From Fluviicoccus sp. (GTDB taxonomy: Bacteria; Pseudomonadota; Gammaproteobacteria; Pseudomonadales; Moraxellaceae): 64,000 nucleotides of DNA. The DNA is taken from NCBI RefSeq assembly GCF_030646115.1, contig NZ_JAUSMX010000018.1, positions 124,001-188,000 of the forward strand. Reading direction: 5' to 3'. This document shows, in pieces, positions 1-8,600 of this stretch (position 1 is its first letter; each line of letters begins with the position of its first letter). The translations under genes were made by a program, and so were the position numbers. The notes under the pieces are model-generated. The model was given only the letters and a program-made list of their open reading frames with translations. It made no database searches and was not told where the DNA came from.

Positions 1-25
1 TTATAACAACTTTTCGCAAAAAGGC

Positions 26-53
26 TTGACGGAGTGCGCTGGCCGCATATAAT
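26..53 (+). promoter_or_regulatory. sigma-70 promoter of tRNA-Leu
   Basis: TTGACG at 26-31 and a perfect TATAAT at 48-53, separated by 16 bases, place transcription start near position 60, just before the tRNA gene at 69. Seen directly in the sequence; activity is inferred. Confidence 0.75.
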
Positions 54-68
54 CAGCCCCGTCCTTGT

Positions 69-155
69 GCCTGGGTGGCGGAACTGGTAGACGCAGTGGA
101 CTCAAAATCCACCGCCCGTGAGGGCGTGCCGGTTCGATTCCGGCTTCAGGCACCA
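69..155 (+). tRNA. tRNA-Leu (anticodon CAA)
   Basis: The gene is 87 nt long including an encoded CCA. The acceptor stem GCCTGGG pairs with TTCAGGC. The 5-bp anticodon stem GTGGA/TCCAC holds the loop CTCAAAA with anticodon CAA at 103-105, which reads TTG leucine codons. The long variable arm is typical of class II tRNAs. It is a single-gene transcript, with a strong promoter in front and an intrinsic terminator behind. Confidence 0.95.
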
Positions 156-167
156 CAAGAATCAGAG

Positions 168-202
168 AAAGCCCCGGCGGCGTTAGCCCCGGGGCTTTTT
201 TC
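168..202 (+). terminator. intrinsic terminator after tRNA-Leu
   Basis: AAAGCCCCGG (168-177) pairs perfectly with CCGGGGCTTT (189-198) and is followed by more T residues. This is a strong rho-independent terminator 12 bases after the tRNA. Confidence 0.9.
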
Positions 203-277
203 ATGGGCGTTCGCCGCCATAGCCGTCCCGGTTGTCGCCCGTTATCATGTGCGCATCGCTCACCGGAGACCTTCAGC

Positions 278-1492
278 ATGACCATTCCCTCTCATATAGG
301 CACCCCGCTCAGCCCATCCGCCACCAAAGTCATGTTCCTGGGCTCCGGCGAACTGGGCAAGGAAGTAATCATTTCCCTGCAACGCCTCGGGGTGGAAGTG
401 ATTGCCGTGGATCGTTATGCCGATGCCCCCGGCCATCAGGTAGCCCATCGCGCCCATGTCATCAATATGAGCGATCCGGTCGCCCTGCGCGCCTTGATCG
501 AGCAGGAAAAGCCGCATTTTGTCGTCCCGGAAATCGAGGCCATCGCCACCGCCGTGCTGCTGGACATTGAGCGCGAAGGCATTGCCGAAGTCATTCCCAC
601 CGCCCGCGCCGTCAACCTGACCATGAACCGCGAAGGCATCCGCCGCCTCGCGGCCGAAGAACTGGGCCTGCCCACCTCCCCCTATGCCTTCGCCAACAGC
701 CTGGACGAGCTTCAGGCCGCTGCCGACCGCATTGGCTATCCCTGCTTCATCAAACCGGTCATGTCCTCGTCCGGCAAGGGCCAATCCAAGGTCGATCGCC
801 GGGAAGACATTCCGGCCGCCTGGGACTATGCCGCCAGCGGTGGGCGGGTCAATCAGGGTACGGTGATTGTGGAAGGCCTGATTGAATTCGACTTTGAAAT
901 CACGCAGTTGACCGTGCGCGCCGTCGGAGCATCCGCTAGCGTCGAGACCTTCTTCTGCGACCCCATCGGACATCGGCAGGTGGCCGGTGACTATGTGGAA
1001 AGCTGGCAGCCGCAGGCGATGTCCACGCTTGCGCTGCAACGCGCCCGCGACATCTCAAAGGCGGTAACGGAAAACCTTGGCGGGCGCGGTATTTTCGGGG
1101 TGGAACTGTTCGTGAAGGGGGATGATGTCTGGTTCTCGGAAGTCAGCCCGCGCCCGCATGATACGGGGCTGGTCACCTTGTCCAGCCAATATCAGTCTGA
1201 ATTCGAGATCCATGCGAAGGCGATTCTGGGATTACCGGTCAATACCGCGCTGCTCAGCCCGGCGGCCAGCGCCGTGATCTACGGCGGAATGGAAGCGACC
1301 GGCATCCGGTTTGAAGGCGTCGCAGACGCATTGAAGGTGGCGGACAGCGATATCCGTCTGTTTGGCAAGCCGGAAAGTTTTATGAAACGCCGCATGGGCG
1401 TGGCGGTTTGCCGGGCGGAAAGCACGGATGCCGCACGCAACAATGCCAAAGAGTCGGCCGCTCGGGTCAAGCCGCAAACCGCTACTGACTGA
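278..1492 (+). CDS. purT: formate-dependent phosphoribosylglycinamide formyltransferase (GAR transformylase 2)
   Basis: PurT makes formyl-GAR from GAR, formate and ATP in purine synthesis, as an alternative to the folate-dependent PurN. The product is 404 aa, against 392 in E. coli. The ATP-grasp fold is evident: the N-terminal motif GSGELGKE at residues 22-29, the central [14 protein letters not shown] phosphate-binding segment, and the [23 protein letters not shown] block with metal-binding E and N/D positions. The ATG at 278 is preferred to upstream in-frame starts because GGAG lies about 8 bases ahead and family homology begins there. The gene stands alone and converges with the next gene on the minus strand. 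Confidence 0.95.
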   Translation: MTIPSHIGTPLSPSATKVMFLGSGELGKEVIISLQRLGVEVIAVDRYADAPGHQVAHRAHVINMSDPVALRALIEQEKPHFVVPEIEAIATAVLLDIEREGIAEVIPTARAVNLTMNREGIRRLAAEELGLPTSPYAFANSLDELQAAADRIGYPCFIKPVMSSSGKGQSKVDRREDIPAAWDYAASGGRVNQGTVIVEGLIEFDFEITQLTVRAVGASASVETFFCDPIGHRQVAGDYVESWQPQAMSTLALQRARDISKAVTENLGGRGIFGVELFVKGDDVWFSEVSPRPHDTGLVTLSSQYQSEFEIHAKAILGLPVNTALLSPAASAVIYGGMEATGIRFEGVADALKVADSDIRLFGKPESFMKRRMGVAVCRAESTDAARNNAKESAARVKPQTATD

Positions 1493-1543
1493 TGACCTGT
1501 GGATTCCGGGGCAGCACATCTTCGCTACCCCAGAACCCAGGGT

Positions 1544-2710
1544 TTACTTGGGACTCCCCAATATCTCCACCGCCCGTTTCACCGGATCGGTCTTGTCATC
1601 TGCCTTCCGTTGCGGCGCCGACAGATCCACCGGCTTGCCCAGCAACACGTCCACCAGCTTGTTGGCTTCATCGCGGGTCCAGCCGTTACCCGTCAATCCG
1701 GCCACCACTGCATCACGCTGTGCGGCCAGCAACTCCGGCGGCATATCGCCCTGTTTCAACCGCGCCAGCACACCTGACCGCTGCTCGGTGGCGCGTTGCA
1801 TCACGCCTCCCATCCAGTCGCTGCGCACCTGCGCCACCTTCTCGCCGGAGGCCTGCTCAATCACCTTGATTCGTGCATACAAATCCTGTGTCTGCGCCGT
1901 GCGCTCGTCTTCCAGACGCTTGACGGCCGCATCCCGTTCGGCGGTGGGCTGCGCCTTGGTCAGGGCATCACGCCAGGAGGAAAGTTCACCAATCATGTCT
2001 TTCAGCCGCGGATCATCCACCTGCTTCATCCAGAACCCATCGGCCCGTTGCGGGGCGGGGCGCTGGCCAAATACCGCCAACGGTGGAGCAATCACGGTAT
2101 TCCAGCCCGCCGCGATCAGGGGGTAGCCGGTGCCCTCCCCGGACGCATGCGCCACAGACATAACCGTCGGGATGGCGACATACACCGCCGGAACGGCGGT
2201 ATAAGCTGCGCTAGCCAGCGCCAGCCCAGTCGGGATCCCCGTCCCCAGCCGGAATACAGACTCGGTTGTGGCCTCCAGCACCCCCCAGGGGTAGGCCAGC
2301 CACCACCCGAAGACCCGCTTGCGGGTGCGTTCACCGGCCACCTTCATGTCTTTTTGCCAGGCATTACGCGTTCCTTTGAAAGCGAACTCACGCAGTGCTT
2401 CCTTAGTGCCAAAACGCCAAGTCTGGTCAGCATATTTATGCAGGTCGGGGAAAAAATCCGGCTTGCTGTACGTCCTGAGTGAATCGCGGGCTTTTCGCCA
2501 ACCCTTTTTGGCAGACTCCTTCGGCACAACATAACCGGGGACAATCCACACGTCATACAAGCGCTGCTCTTCATCATGCATCTGCCCGCGCAGTATCAGC
2601 TCCTGCTTTTGTGGGCCGCTCAGAAAGTATCCAGCCTCGTCAGCCAGAGCCGAAGACATGCCGCCCAAACCTAACAAGACTGCCGCAGCAACCGCGGATT
2701 TACTGGCCAT
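1544..2710 (-). CDS. exported protein of unknown function
   Basis: I do not recognise this 388-aa protein. The start at 2710 is chosen because GGAG lies 8 bases upstream and a clear Sec signal peptide follows (hydrophobic AVLLGLGG core, likely cut after ALA near residue 24). A front part rich in charged and aromatic residues (residues 25-130) is followed by a long hydrophobic, small-residue-rich segment around residues 135-215. That segment could be two or three membrane passes or a membrane-associated hairpin. After it comes a charged, probably helical C-terminal half containing repeated D/E/R/K/Q stretches. It is probably a periplasmic or envelope-associated protein. It has no operon partner: the neighbour on one side is convergent purT, and the small gene on the other side ends about 80 bases upstream. 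Confidence 0.75.
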   Translation of the reverse strand: MASKSAVAAAVLLGLGGMSSALADEAGYFLSGPQKQELILRGQMHDEEQRLYDVWIVPGYVVPKESAKKGWRKARDSLRTYSKPDFFPDLHKYADQTWRFGTKEALREFAFKGTRNAWQKDMKVAGERTRKRVFGWWLAYPWGVLEATTESVFRLGTGIPTGLALASAAYTAVPAVYVAIPTVMSVAHASGEGTGYPLIAAGWNTVIAPPLAVFGQRPAPQRADGFWMKQVDDPRLKDMIGELSSWRDALTKAQPTAERDAAVKRLEDERTAQTQDLYARIKVIEQASGEKVAQVRSDWMGGVMQRATEQRSGVLARLKQGDMPPELLAAQRDAVVAGLTGNGWTRDEANKLVDVLLGKPVDLSAPQRKADDKTDPVKRAVEILGSPK

Positions 2711-2788
2711 GATCCATACTCCAATAACGATATGCTTACAATTATTATGGCTTTTCACTCATTAAGGATGAGCATTTACGAAAACTAT

Positions 2789-2983
2789 TTAAGCAAACAA
2801 CCACTTCAAACCATCCCCCCGGGAGGACCAATCCTCCCGGGAAGCACGTTGCACCTGTTGACGTTCGGCGCGTCGTTCCGCTTTTTCGGTCTTACCGTGC
2901 GCGCCGGCCTTTTGCACCACGGCAATCAGGGTTACCCAATTACGGGGTCTTTTTTGCAGCTTCACCACCACTCGTTTCGCCAT
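2789..2983 (-). CDS. small basic protein downstream of rtcB, unknown function
   Basis: A 64-aa, strongly basic protein (KRPRNW, then a Lys/Arg-rich AGAHGKTEKAERRAERQQ core) ending in a hydrophobic tail LKWLFA. The start at 2983 is fixed by a perfect GGAGG about 8 bases upstream; the longer frame from 3028 lacks this. The gene begins 25 bases after the rtcB stop codon and is probably co-transcribed with it. A perfect 10-bp inverted repeat (2818-2841) lies inside codons 48-56. Small basic proteins with a coding-region hairpin near the 3' end recall the ribosome-rescue factor ArfA, but the sequence does not show the usual ArfA motifs, so no function is assigned. Confidence 0.6.
   Translation of the reverse strand: MAKRVVVKLQKRPRNWVTLIAVVQKAGAHGKTEKAERRAERQQVQRASREDWSSRGDGLKWLFA
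2818..2841 (-). repeat. perfect 10-bp inverted repeat inside a coding sequence
   Basis: CCCGGGAGGA (2818-2827), loop CCAA, TCCTCCCGGG (2832-2841). In mRNA this is a very stable GC-rich hairpin over codons 48-56 of the 64-codon gene. No U-run follows on the minus strand, so it is not a standard terminator; it could be an RNase III or translation-stalling element. Confidence 0.85.
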
Positions 2984-3008
2984 GACTGGCCTCCTCCGTT
3001 CAATAAAA

Positions 3009-4217
3009 TCACCCCTTGACGCAGACAATCTGCCGCAGGGTGTGCACCACTTCCACCAGATCGCTCTGGTGCGCCATCACCGCCTCAATATCCTTGTAGG
3101 CGGCCGGAATCTCATCCACCACATCCTTGTCCTTGCGGCACTCAATGCCCTCCGTCTGCTCCACCATATCCTGCGTGGAAAACCGGCGTTTGGCTTCCAT
3201 GCGGCTCATCCGCCGCCCCGCCCCGTGCGAGCAGGAACAGAAGGACTCCGCGTTCCCCTTGCCGCGAACAATGTAGGACTTCGCCCCCATGCTGCCGGGA
3301 ATGATACCCAACTCACCGGCCTGCGCACTGATAGCCCCTTTGCGGGTAATGTAGACCTCCTCACCAAAGTGCGTCTCCCGTTCCACGTAGTTGTGGTGGC
3401 AGTTGATCGCCTCCTTGGTCAGCTCGAACGGTGGCAACACCGGCTTCAGCGCCTCCACCACCAGCCGCATCATTTCGCGGCGATTGAGCATGGCATAGTC
3501 CTGCGCCCAGCTCAGCGCCTCGACGTAATCCGCAAAATGCTGCGTGCCCTCCACCAGATAGGACAGGTCCTTGTCCGGCAGATGACCGTATTCCCGGCTC
3601 ATGTCCTTGCGCGCCAACTCAATGAAATAGCGCCCGATACAATTGCCGATGCCGCGACTGCCGGAATGCAGCATCACCCAGACATCGTCCGCTTCATCCA
3701 GACAAATCTCGATGAAGTGATTACCGCCACCCAGGGTGCCCAGTTGCCGCGCCCAGGTCAGTCGAAACTGCCGCAGCATCTTCATCAAACCGGGATGCTT
3801 GCCGACAATTCGGTCAATGCCCGCATCCAGCGCGCTCAGGCTCGAAGCTTTCACGGTTTCCCGCTTGTGCTGGTCGAAGCCGACCGGCACCGCTTTTTCG
3901 ATGGCGGTCCGCAGCGCCTTGGGGTTATCGGGCAACTGCCGGGCATTCAGTGACAGCCGCACCGCGTTCATGCCGCAACCGATATCGACACCAACGGCTG
4001 CCGGCACAATGGCTCCCTGGCTGGGAATCACCGAACCTACCGTGGCGCCAATTCCCACATGCACGTCCGGCATCACGGCAATATGGCGGAAGACAAACGG
4101 CAGCGCCGCCATGTTCCGCAGTTGTTGCAGCGCCTGCGGATCGACATCCGGAGTAAAGATTTTGACCGGCTTGTGACCGTTCTTTTCATTTGCGTTCAAC
4201 ACCAAGTGTATTGGCAT
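3009..4217 (-). CDS. rtcB: RNA-splicing ligase RtcB (GTP-dependent 3'-phosphate RNA ligase)
   Basis: RtcB joins RNA 2',3'-cyclic phosphate or 3'-phosphate ends to 5'-hydroxyl ends using GTP and manganese, and repairs cleaved RNAs. The protein is 402 aa (E. coli 408). Visible motifs are VGVDIGCGMNAV with the metal-binding Asp and Cys, LGGGNHFIEI with the metal-binding His, HSGSRGIG, and the guanylylation block SCSHGAGRRMSR. The start at 4217 has GAGGTG about 8 bases upstream and removes 11 residues from the longest frame. No rtcA, rtcR or prfH is present nearby. A structured leader with its own promoter and terminator precedes the gene, suggesting regulation by read-through. Confidence 0.95.
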   Translation of the reverse strand: MPIHLVLNANEKNGHKPVKIFTPDVDPQALQQLRNMAALPFVFRHIAVMPDVHVGIGATVGSVIPSQGAIVPAAVGVDIGCGMNAVRLSLNARQLPDNPKALRTAIEKAVPVGFDQHKRETVKASSLSALDAGIDRIVGKHPGLMKMLRQFRLTWARQLGTLGGGNHFIEICLDEADDVWVMLHSGSRGIGNCIGRYFIELARKDMSREYGHLPDKDLSYLVEGTQHFADYVEALSWAQDYAMLNRREMMRLVVEALKPVLPPFELTKEAINCHHNYVERETHFGEEVYITRKGAISAQAGELGIIPGSMGAKSYIVRGKGNAESFCSCSHGAGRRMSRMEAKRRFSTQDMVEQTEGIECRKDKDVVDEIPAAYKDIEAVMAHQSDLVEVVHTLRQIVCVKG

Positions 4218-4292
4218 CGTACACCTCACATTTTGGGTTAATCCATGCAATCGCCCGCAGCCTTGTGAGCTGTGGGCGGCCGCCCAAAGAAA

Positions 4293-4319
4293 AAGCCCCG
4301 GCGGGGTACGCCAGGGCTT
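4293..4319 (-). terminator. intrinsic terminator in the rtcB leader
   Basis: AAGCCCCGGCG (4293-4303) pairs with CGCCAGGGCTT (4309-4319), with one mismatch. On the minus strand the stem is followed by TTTTTCTTT (4294-4286). It would stop transcription about 70 bases before rtcB. Confidence 0.8.
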
Positions 4320-4373
4320 GGTTCTCTGGCCTGAAGGCTGACTCGCCTTCAGGCCGTCTCGGTCCTGAAAGGG

Positions 4374-4412
4374 TCAGCGTTGCTTGAAATCTTGGCTGGC
4401 TGAGTGGGTCAT
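4374..4412 (-). CDS. putative 12-residue leader peptide in the rtcB leader
   Basis: The ORF encodes MTHSASQDFKQR and stops at TGA. GGAGG lies 10 bases ahead of the ATG. The start codon immediately follows one arm of a 9-bp stem, and the stop codon lies two bases before the other arm, so the ORF exactly fills the loop. Ribosome passage would open the stem. There is no run of a single amino acid that would suggest which signal is sensed. Translation is not proven. Confidence 0.4.
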   Translation of the reverse strand: MTHSASQDFKQR

Positions 4413-4460
4413 CTTTCAGGAACCTCCGTCACAAATAGGGGAATGGGTCTAAGCGGCGCA

Positions 4461-4489
4461 ATAGTAGTATCACTGATGGCAGGAATCAA
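4461..4489 (-). promoter_or_regulatory. sigma-70 promoter of the rtcB leader
   Basis: On the minus strand, TTGATT (4489-4484) and TACTAT (4466-4461) are separated by 17 bases, giving a start near 4454. The -35 box lies within a perfect 8-bp inverted repeat (4479-4498) that could be an operator or the end hairpin of the upstream gene. Confidence 0.65.
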
Positions 4490-4498
4490 TATTCCTGC
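4479..4498. repeat. 8-bp inverted repeat overlapping the leader promoter
   Basis: GCAGGAAT, loop CAAT, ATTCCTGC. It lies about 40 bases after the stop codon of the hydrolase gene at 4536 but lacks a U-run, so it is a weak terminator at best. It covers the -35 box of the rtcB leader promoter. Confidence 0.7.
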
Positions 4499-4535
4499 TG
4501 AATAATTTTCACCAGGATCGGCGGAAAAACCGGAC

Positions 4536-5567
4536 TCAGGGAATGACCAAGCCCTCGCCTTCCCGCAATGTCCGAAATTGTTCGGGAGCTATTCCATGCC
4601 GGGCCATCGCCTGCTGCAAATCACGAACCGGTGCGTAAATGGGCTCGTCAGTCAGCTGGAAGGTATTGAAATGCATGCCCAACGACAACGCCGGGCTCAG
4701 ATCCCGGTGGGCATTTACCGCATCGGCGGGATTCATATGGACTTCTTTCATCAACTCACGAGGCTCATAAGCCCCGATGGGCAACAACGCCACCCGGGGG
4801 CTGCCCAAACGCTGCCGGATCTCGGCAAAATGCGGGGAATAACCGGTATCCCCGGCAAACAGGGCATGACCATGCGGCGTCACCACGGACAATCCGCCCC
4901 ACAGTGCGGCGTTACGGTCACGCATGCCACGCCCGGAAAAGTGACGGGCGGGAACATAATGCAGCGTCACGTCCTCCGAAAAAGGAAACGACTCCCACCA
5001 GTCCAGTTCAATCACGGACATGCCATAAGGACGCAAATAGGCGCCATTGCCCAGCCCGGTAATGACCGCCGGCTGGAAACGATCCTGCAGCCACAACAGC
5101 GTAGCGGTATCCAGATGGTCGTAATGGTTATGGCTCAGCAGGACGGCATGAATCGGCGGTAATTCTTCCAGTGCAATACCGGCAGGGCGCACACGCTTCG
5201 GTCCCATGGCGGCAAAGGGACTGCAGCGTTCAGCCCACACCGGGTCGGTCAGGAAGTTCCACGGCCCGATCTGGATCAGCAAGGTCGCATGGCCGACAAA
5301 CCACACTTTCCAATCAGTCACATTCTCACTGAAATGCGACAGCGGCTTGTCGAATATCTCATTCGACTGGTTTTTGGGCCAGGTATCGCGCTCCCGTGTC
5401 ATCAGCCAGTTGAACAACTTGGCAAAATCACGGCTGTCGCGGATCCACGGATTGAAGAAACGGCTGCCGTTATAATGATCGGCGGCAGGGCTTTGCTCAA
5501 AGTCCGGCTTTTGAAGCAACTCCCGGGTCACGGTGCGGGTTGGCAGGCTATAGGATTTGCGGGTCAT
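4536..5567 (-). CDS. metallo-beta-lactamase-fold hydrolase (UlaG / NAPE-PLD-like)
   Basis: 343 aa. The metal-binding signature SHNHYDHLD is at residues 145-153; it is preceded by VGHATLLIQ and LTDPVW and followed by YVPARHFSGR, ALFAGDTGYSPHF and GMHFNTFQL, the order typical of the NAPE-phospholipase D / UlaG branch of the fold. No signal peptide is seen, so it is probably cytoplasmic. The real substrate cannot be told from sequence; members include phosphodiesterases, lactonases and phospholipases. AAGGTG precedes the start at 5567. It lies 71 bases after the RND pump gene on the same strand, with an imperfectly looped 7-bp inverted repeat (5601-5627) between them. Confidence 0.85.
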   Translation of the reverse strand: MTRKSYSLPTRTVTRELLQKPDFEQSPAADHYNGSRFFNPWIRDSRDFAKLFNWLMTRERDTWPKNQSNEIFDKPLSHFSENVTDWKVWFVGHATLLIQIGPWNFLTDPVWAERCSPFAAMGPKRVRPAGIALEELPPIHAVLLSHNHYDHLDTATLLWLQDRFQPAVITGLGNGAYLRPYGMSVIELDWWESFPFSEDVTLHYVPARHFSGRGMRDRNAALWGGLSVVTPHGHALFAGDTGYSPHFAEIRQRLGSPRVALLPIGAYEPRELMKEVHMNPADAVNAHRDLSPALSLGMHFNTFQLTDEPIYAPVRDLQQAMARHGIAPEQFRTLREGEGLVIP

Positions 5568-5638
5568 GGGTATCGCACCTTCTTGGTTGAATCAGCAGAT
5601 CATCGGCCCGATACAGCCAAGCCGATGTCCACTCAAGC

Positions 5639-8600
5639 TTATTCTACGGTTCCTGCCCGCCCGTTACGCGCCACCAGCATGTAAACCGCCGGCACCACAA
5701 ACAGGGTGAAAACCGTGCCCAGCGTCATGCCGCCCACAATCACCCAACCGATCGGATGGCGGACTTCGGCTCCTGCACCGCTCGCCAACGCCAGCGGAAA
5801 GGCCCCCAGCACCATGGCGGCAGTTGTCATCAGGATGGGGCGAAGGCGCAATGTGGCCGACTCCATAATCGCCTCCAGCTTACTCTTTCCCTGCTCCTGC
5901 AACTGGTTGGCGAACTCCACCAGCAGAATGCCGTGCTTGCTGATCAGCCCCACCAACGTAATCAGGCCGATCTGACTGTACACGTTTAACGTCCCTTGCG
6001 TCAGCTTCAACGCCAACACAGCTCCCAGCAAGGCCAGCGGCACCGAGAACAGGATAATCAAGGGGTCACGGAAGCTCTCGAATTGCGCCGCCAGCACTAG
6101 ATAAATGAACAGCACGGCCAATCCGAACGCCAGCGCCAGCGCATTGCCGGATGCCAGGAACTCGCGGGACTGCCCGCCCCAGTCATAACTGACCGAGGGT
6201 TTTTTCACATCCTTCATCGCAGCTTGCATGAAGGCCACTGCCTCACCCAGTGAGTAACCGGGAGCCAGACTGGCAGTGATCTTGGCCGATCGCAACTTGT
6301 TGAAATGGCTCAAGTCGGAAGGAGTGACTGTTTCGGCTTGGGTCAGCAAAGCACTCAGTGGCAGGATTTCCCCCTGCTTGTTGCGAACATGAATCTGCTG
6401 CAGTTGTTCCGGCACCTGACGTTCATCCGGCGCGAGCTGCACCATCACGTCATACTGCTCGCCATTCAGCTTGAATGTCGTAACTTTACGCCCGCCCAGC
6501 AGAGTTTCCAGGGCGCGTCCAACCTCCGCCACTTCCACCCCGACCAGCGCCGTCTTGTCACGATCCAAGGTTAGCGACAGCTGCGGCTTGTTGAGCTTCA
6601 AATCAGGAACGGCATTCATCAGGCCTGAATTCTGGCTGACCTTGCCCATTAATTCCCGGATGACCCGCCCAAGATCCTCATAACTGCCGGTCGTCTGAAT
6701 AACAAAATCCAGCGGAGAACTGGAATTACCCTGCCCCAGCGACGGCGGCAGTGAAGCCATCGCCATCACCCCCGGCACTTGCCACAACTGCGGACGAACA
6801 GTATCAGCTATTTCACGGGTGCTGCGCTGACGTTGCTCCCAAGGCTTGAAACGGTTGAAGCTGATGAACTTGGTGTCATCCGGAAAGCCGGTTATCAAAA
6901 AGGTGGACTCTCGTTCGGGAAGCTTGCTGTAGATTTGCTCCACTTGCAGGCCGTAATGATCGAAATACGCAGGAGATGCCCCTTCCGGACCTATTCCTAT
7001 GGACAAGATCACACCACGGTCCTCGACCGGCGACAACTCACTGGGCAGACCTTTGAACACAACCACCATCGCCCCGGACAACCCCAACGCCAGCCCCAGC
7101 ACCAACCAGCGCCAGCCCAAAACAGCCTGCAAGATCCGGCGGTAAGCACGGGTCAATCCCCGCAGAAAGGTCTCAATCGCCTGATAAAGCCGATTACCCT
7201 CTCCCATATGCGGCTGCAACAAGCGCGAACTCATCATCGGCGACAAAGTCAGCGCACAAAATCCGGAGACAATGACTGCAGAAGCCAGGGTCAGGGCGAA
7301 CTCGGCAAAGAGCTTGCCGGTACGGCCTTCCGTGAACGCAATCGGAGCAAAAACCGCCGCCAGTGTGAAGGTCATGGCCAGCACGGCAAAACCGATCTCT
7401 CGCGAACCCTGAATGGCCGCTTCTCGAGGATTCTTCCCCTCCTCAATGTGCCGGTAGATGTTTTCAAGCACCACGATCGAGTCATCCACCACCAGTCCGA
7501 CCGCCAGCACCATCGCCAGCAAGGTCAGGGTGTTGATGGAAAACCCCATCATCTGCATGAATACCAGCGCACCGATCAACGACACCGGAATCGTCACCAG
7601 CGGGATCAGGGTGGCGCGCAGGCTACGCAGGAAAAAGAAAATAACCAGCACCACCAACCCGGCCGCCTCAAGGATGGTTCGTTCGACCGCCTGAATGGAC
7701 CGCTCAATGAAAACAGATGAGTCATAAGCCAACCGGACCTTCATGCCCGCTGGCAGGCTTTCCTTAATACGAGGAAGTTCGGCGCGAACGGCCTTGGACA
7801 CATCCAGCGGATTGGCCGTCGACAACTTGATAACACCCAAAGCTACAGCAGGCTCACCGTTAAACCGCGCAATACGCCGCTCATCTTCCGGAGCCACGAC
7901 GATACGCGCCACATCCCCCAAACGCAGCAACAAACCGCCTTGGGAGCGCAACACTAGGGCGGAAAATTCTTCTGGCGTATTCATGTCGGTACGGGCCAGC
8001 ACATCAAACTCGCGCTTCAGGCTTTCAATCCGCCCCGACGGAATTTCGACATTCTGGTTACGCAACGCTGACTCAACATCCTGGGGTGTCAAATTCAGGG
8101 AAGCCATCTTTCCGGAATCCAGCCAGATCCGCATGGCCGGACGACGCTCCCCGAATATCCGGACATCGGACACGCCCACCAAGGTTTGCAAGCGGCTCTT
8201 GACCTGCTTGTCGGCAAAGACGTTGATTTCCATCGGCGTATGCCGATCTGAAGAAAAGGCCAGCCAGATGATTGGCTGTGCATCCGCTTCGGTCTTTGTT
8301 ATGACCGGCTCGTTGATATCTTGCGGCAACTTACCGCGAATCCGCGACACCCGGTCACGGACATCACTGGTCGCGCTTTCAATGTCCCGGCCGGGCTTGA
8401 AAGCAATGGTGATCTGCGCCCTGCCCGAGCGACTGCTGGAGGACAGGTAATCAATCCCTTCAATCCCGGACAATGAGTCTTCCAGCAAACGTGTCACGGT
8501 CGTTTCTATGATGGCAGCGCTGGCGCCGGTGTAGGTGGTATCCACCGTGACTGTCGGGATGTCGATATTGGGATATTCACGAACCGTCAGCCGATCGAAC

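Larger units (their letters stand above)
4286..4454 (-). ncRNA. structured leader RNA or small RNA upstream of rtcB
   Basis: About 169 nt from the predicted start near 4454 to the terminator U-run at 4286. In transcript order it holds: GGAGG (4427-4423); a 9-bp stem formed by 4413-4421 and 4363-4371 that encloses a 12-codon ORF; a perfect 11-bp hairpin at 4328-4355; and a terminator hairpin at 4293-4319. One arm of the first stem (CTTTCAGG) can instead pair with an arm of the second (CCTGAAGG), so mutually exclusive folds are possible. I do not recognise a named RNA family. It fills the 318-base gap between the hydrolase gene and rtcB. Whether it is a free small RNA or an rtcB attenuator is inference. 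Confidence 0.6.

Noticed and set aside
203..277. Longer N-terminus for purT
   Set aside because: The extra 25 residues lie over the region just after the tRNA terminator, have no family match, and the ATG at 278 has the better ribosome binding site.
4218..4285. Sigma-54 promoter ahead of rtcB
   Set aside because: In E. coli rtcBA uses sigma-54 with RtcR, so the GG-N10-GC pattern was looked for on the minus strand; no acceptable match was seen, and a sigma-70 promoter was found instead.
4274..4285. 12-bp palindrome GGGCGGCCGCCC after the leader terminator
   Set aside because: It is a short GC-rich palindrome with no loop room for a hairpin beyond four pairs. It was not treated as a separate functional element.
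5601..5627. Inverted repeat between the RND pump gene and the hydrolase gene as a terminator
   Set aside because: The 7-bp stem has a 13-base loop and no U-run on the minus strand, so it was not called as a terminator.
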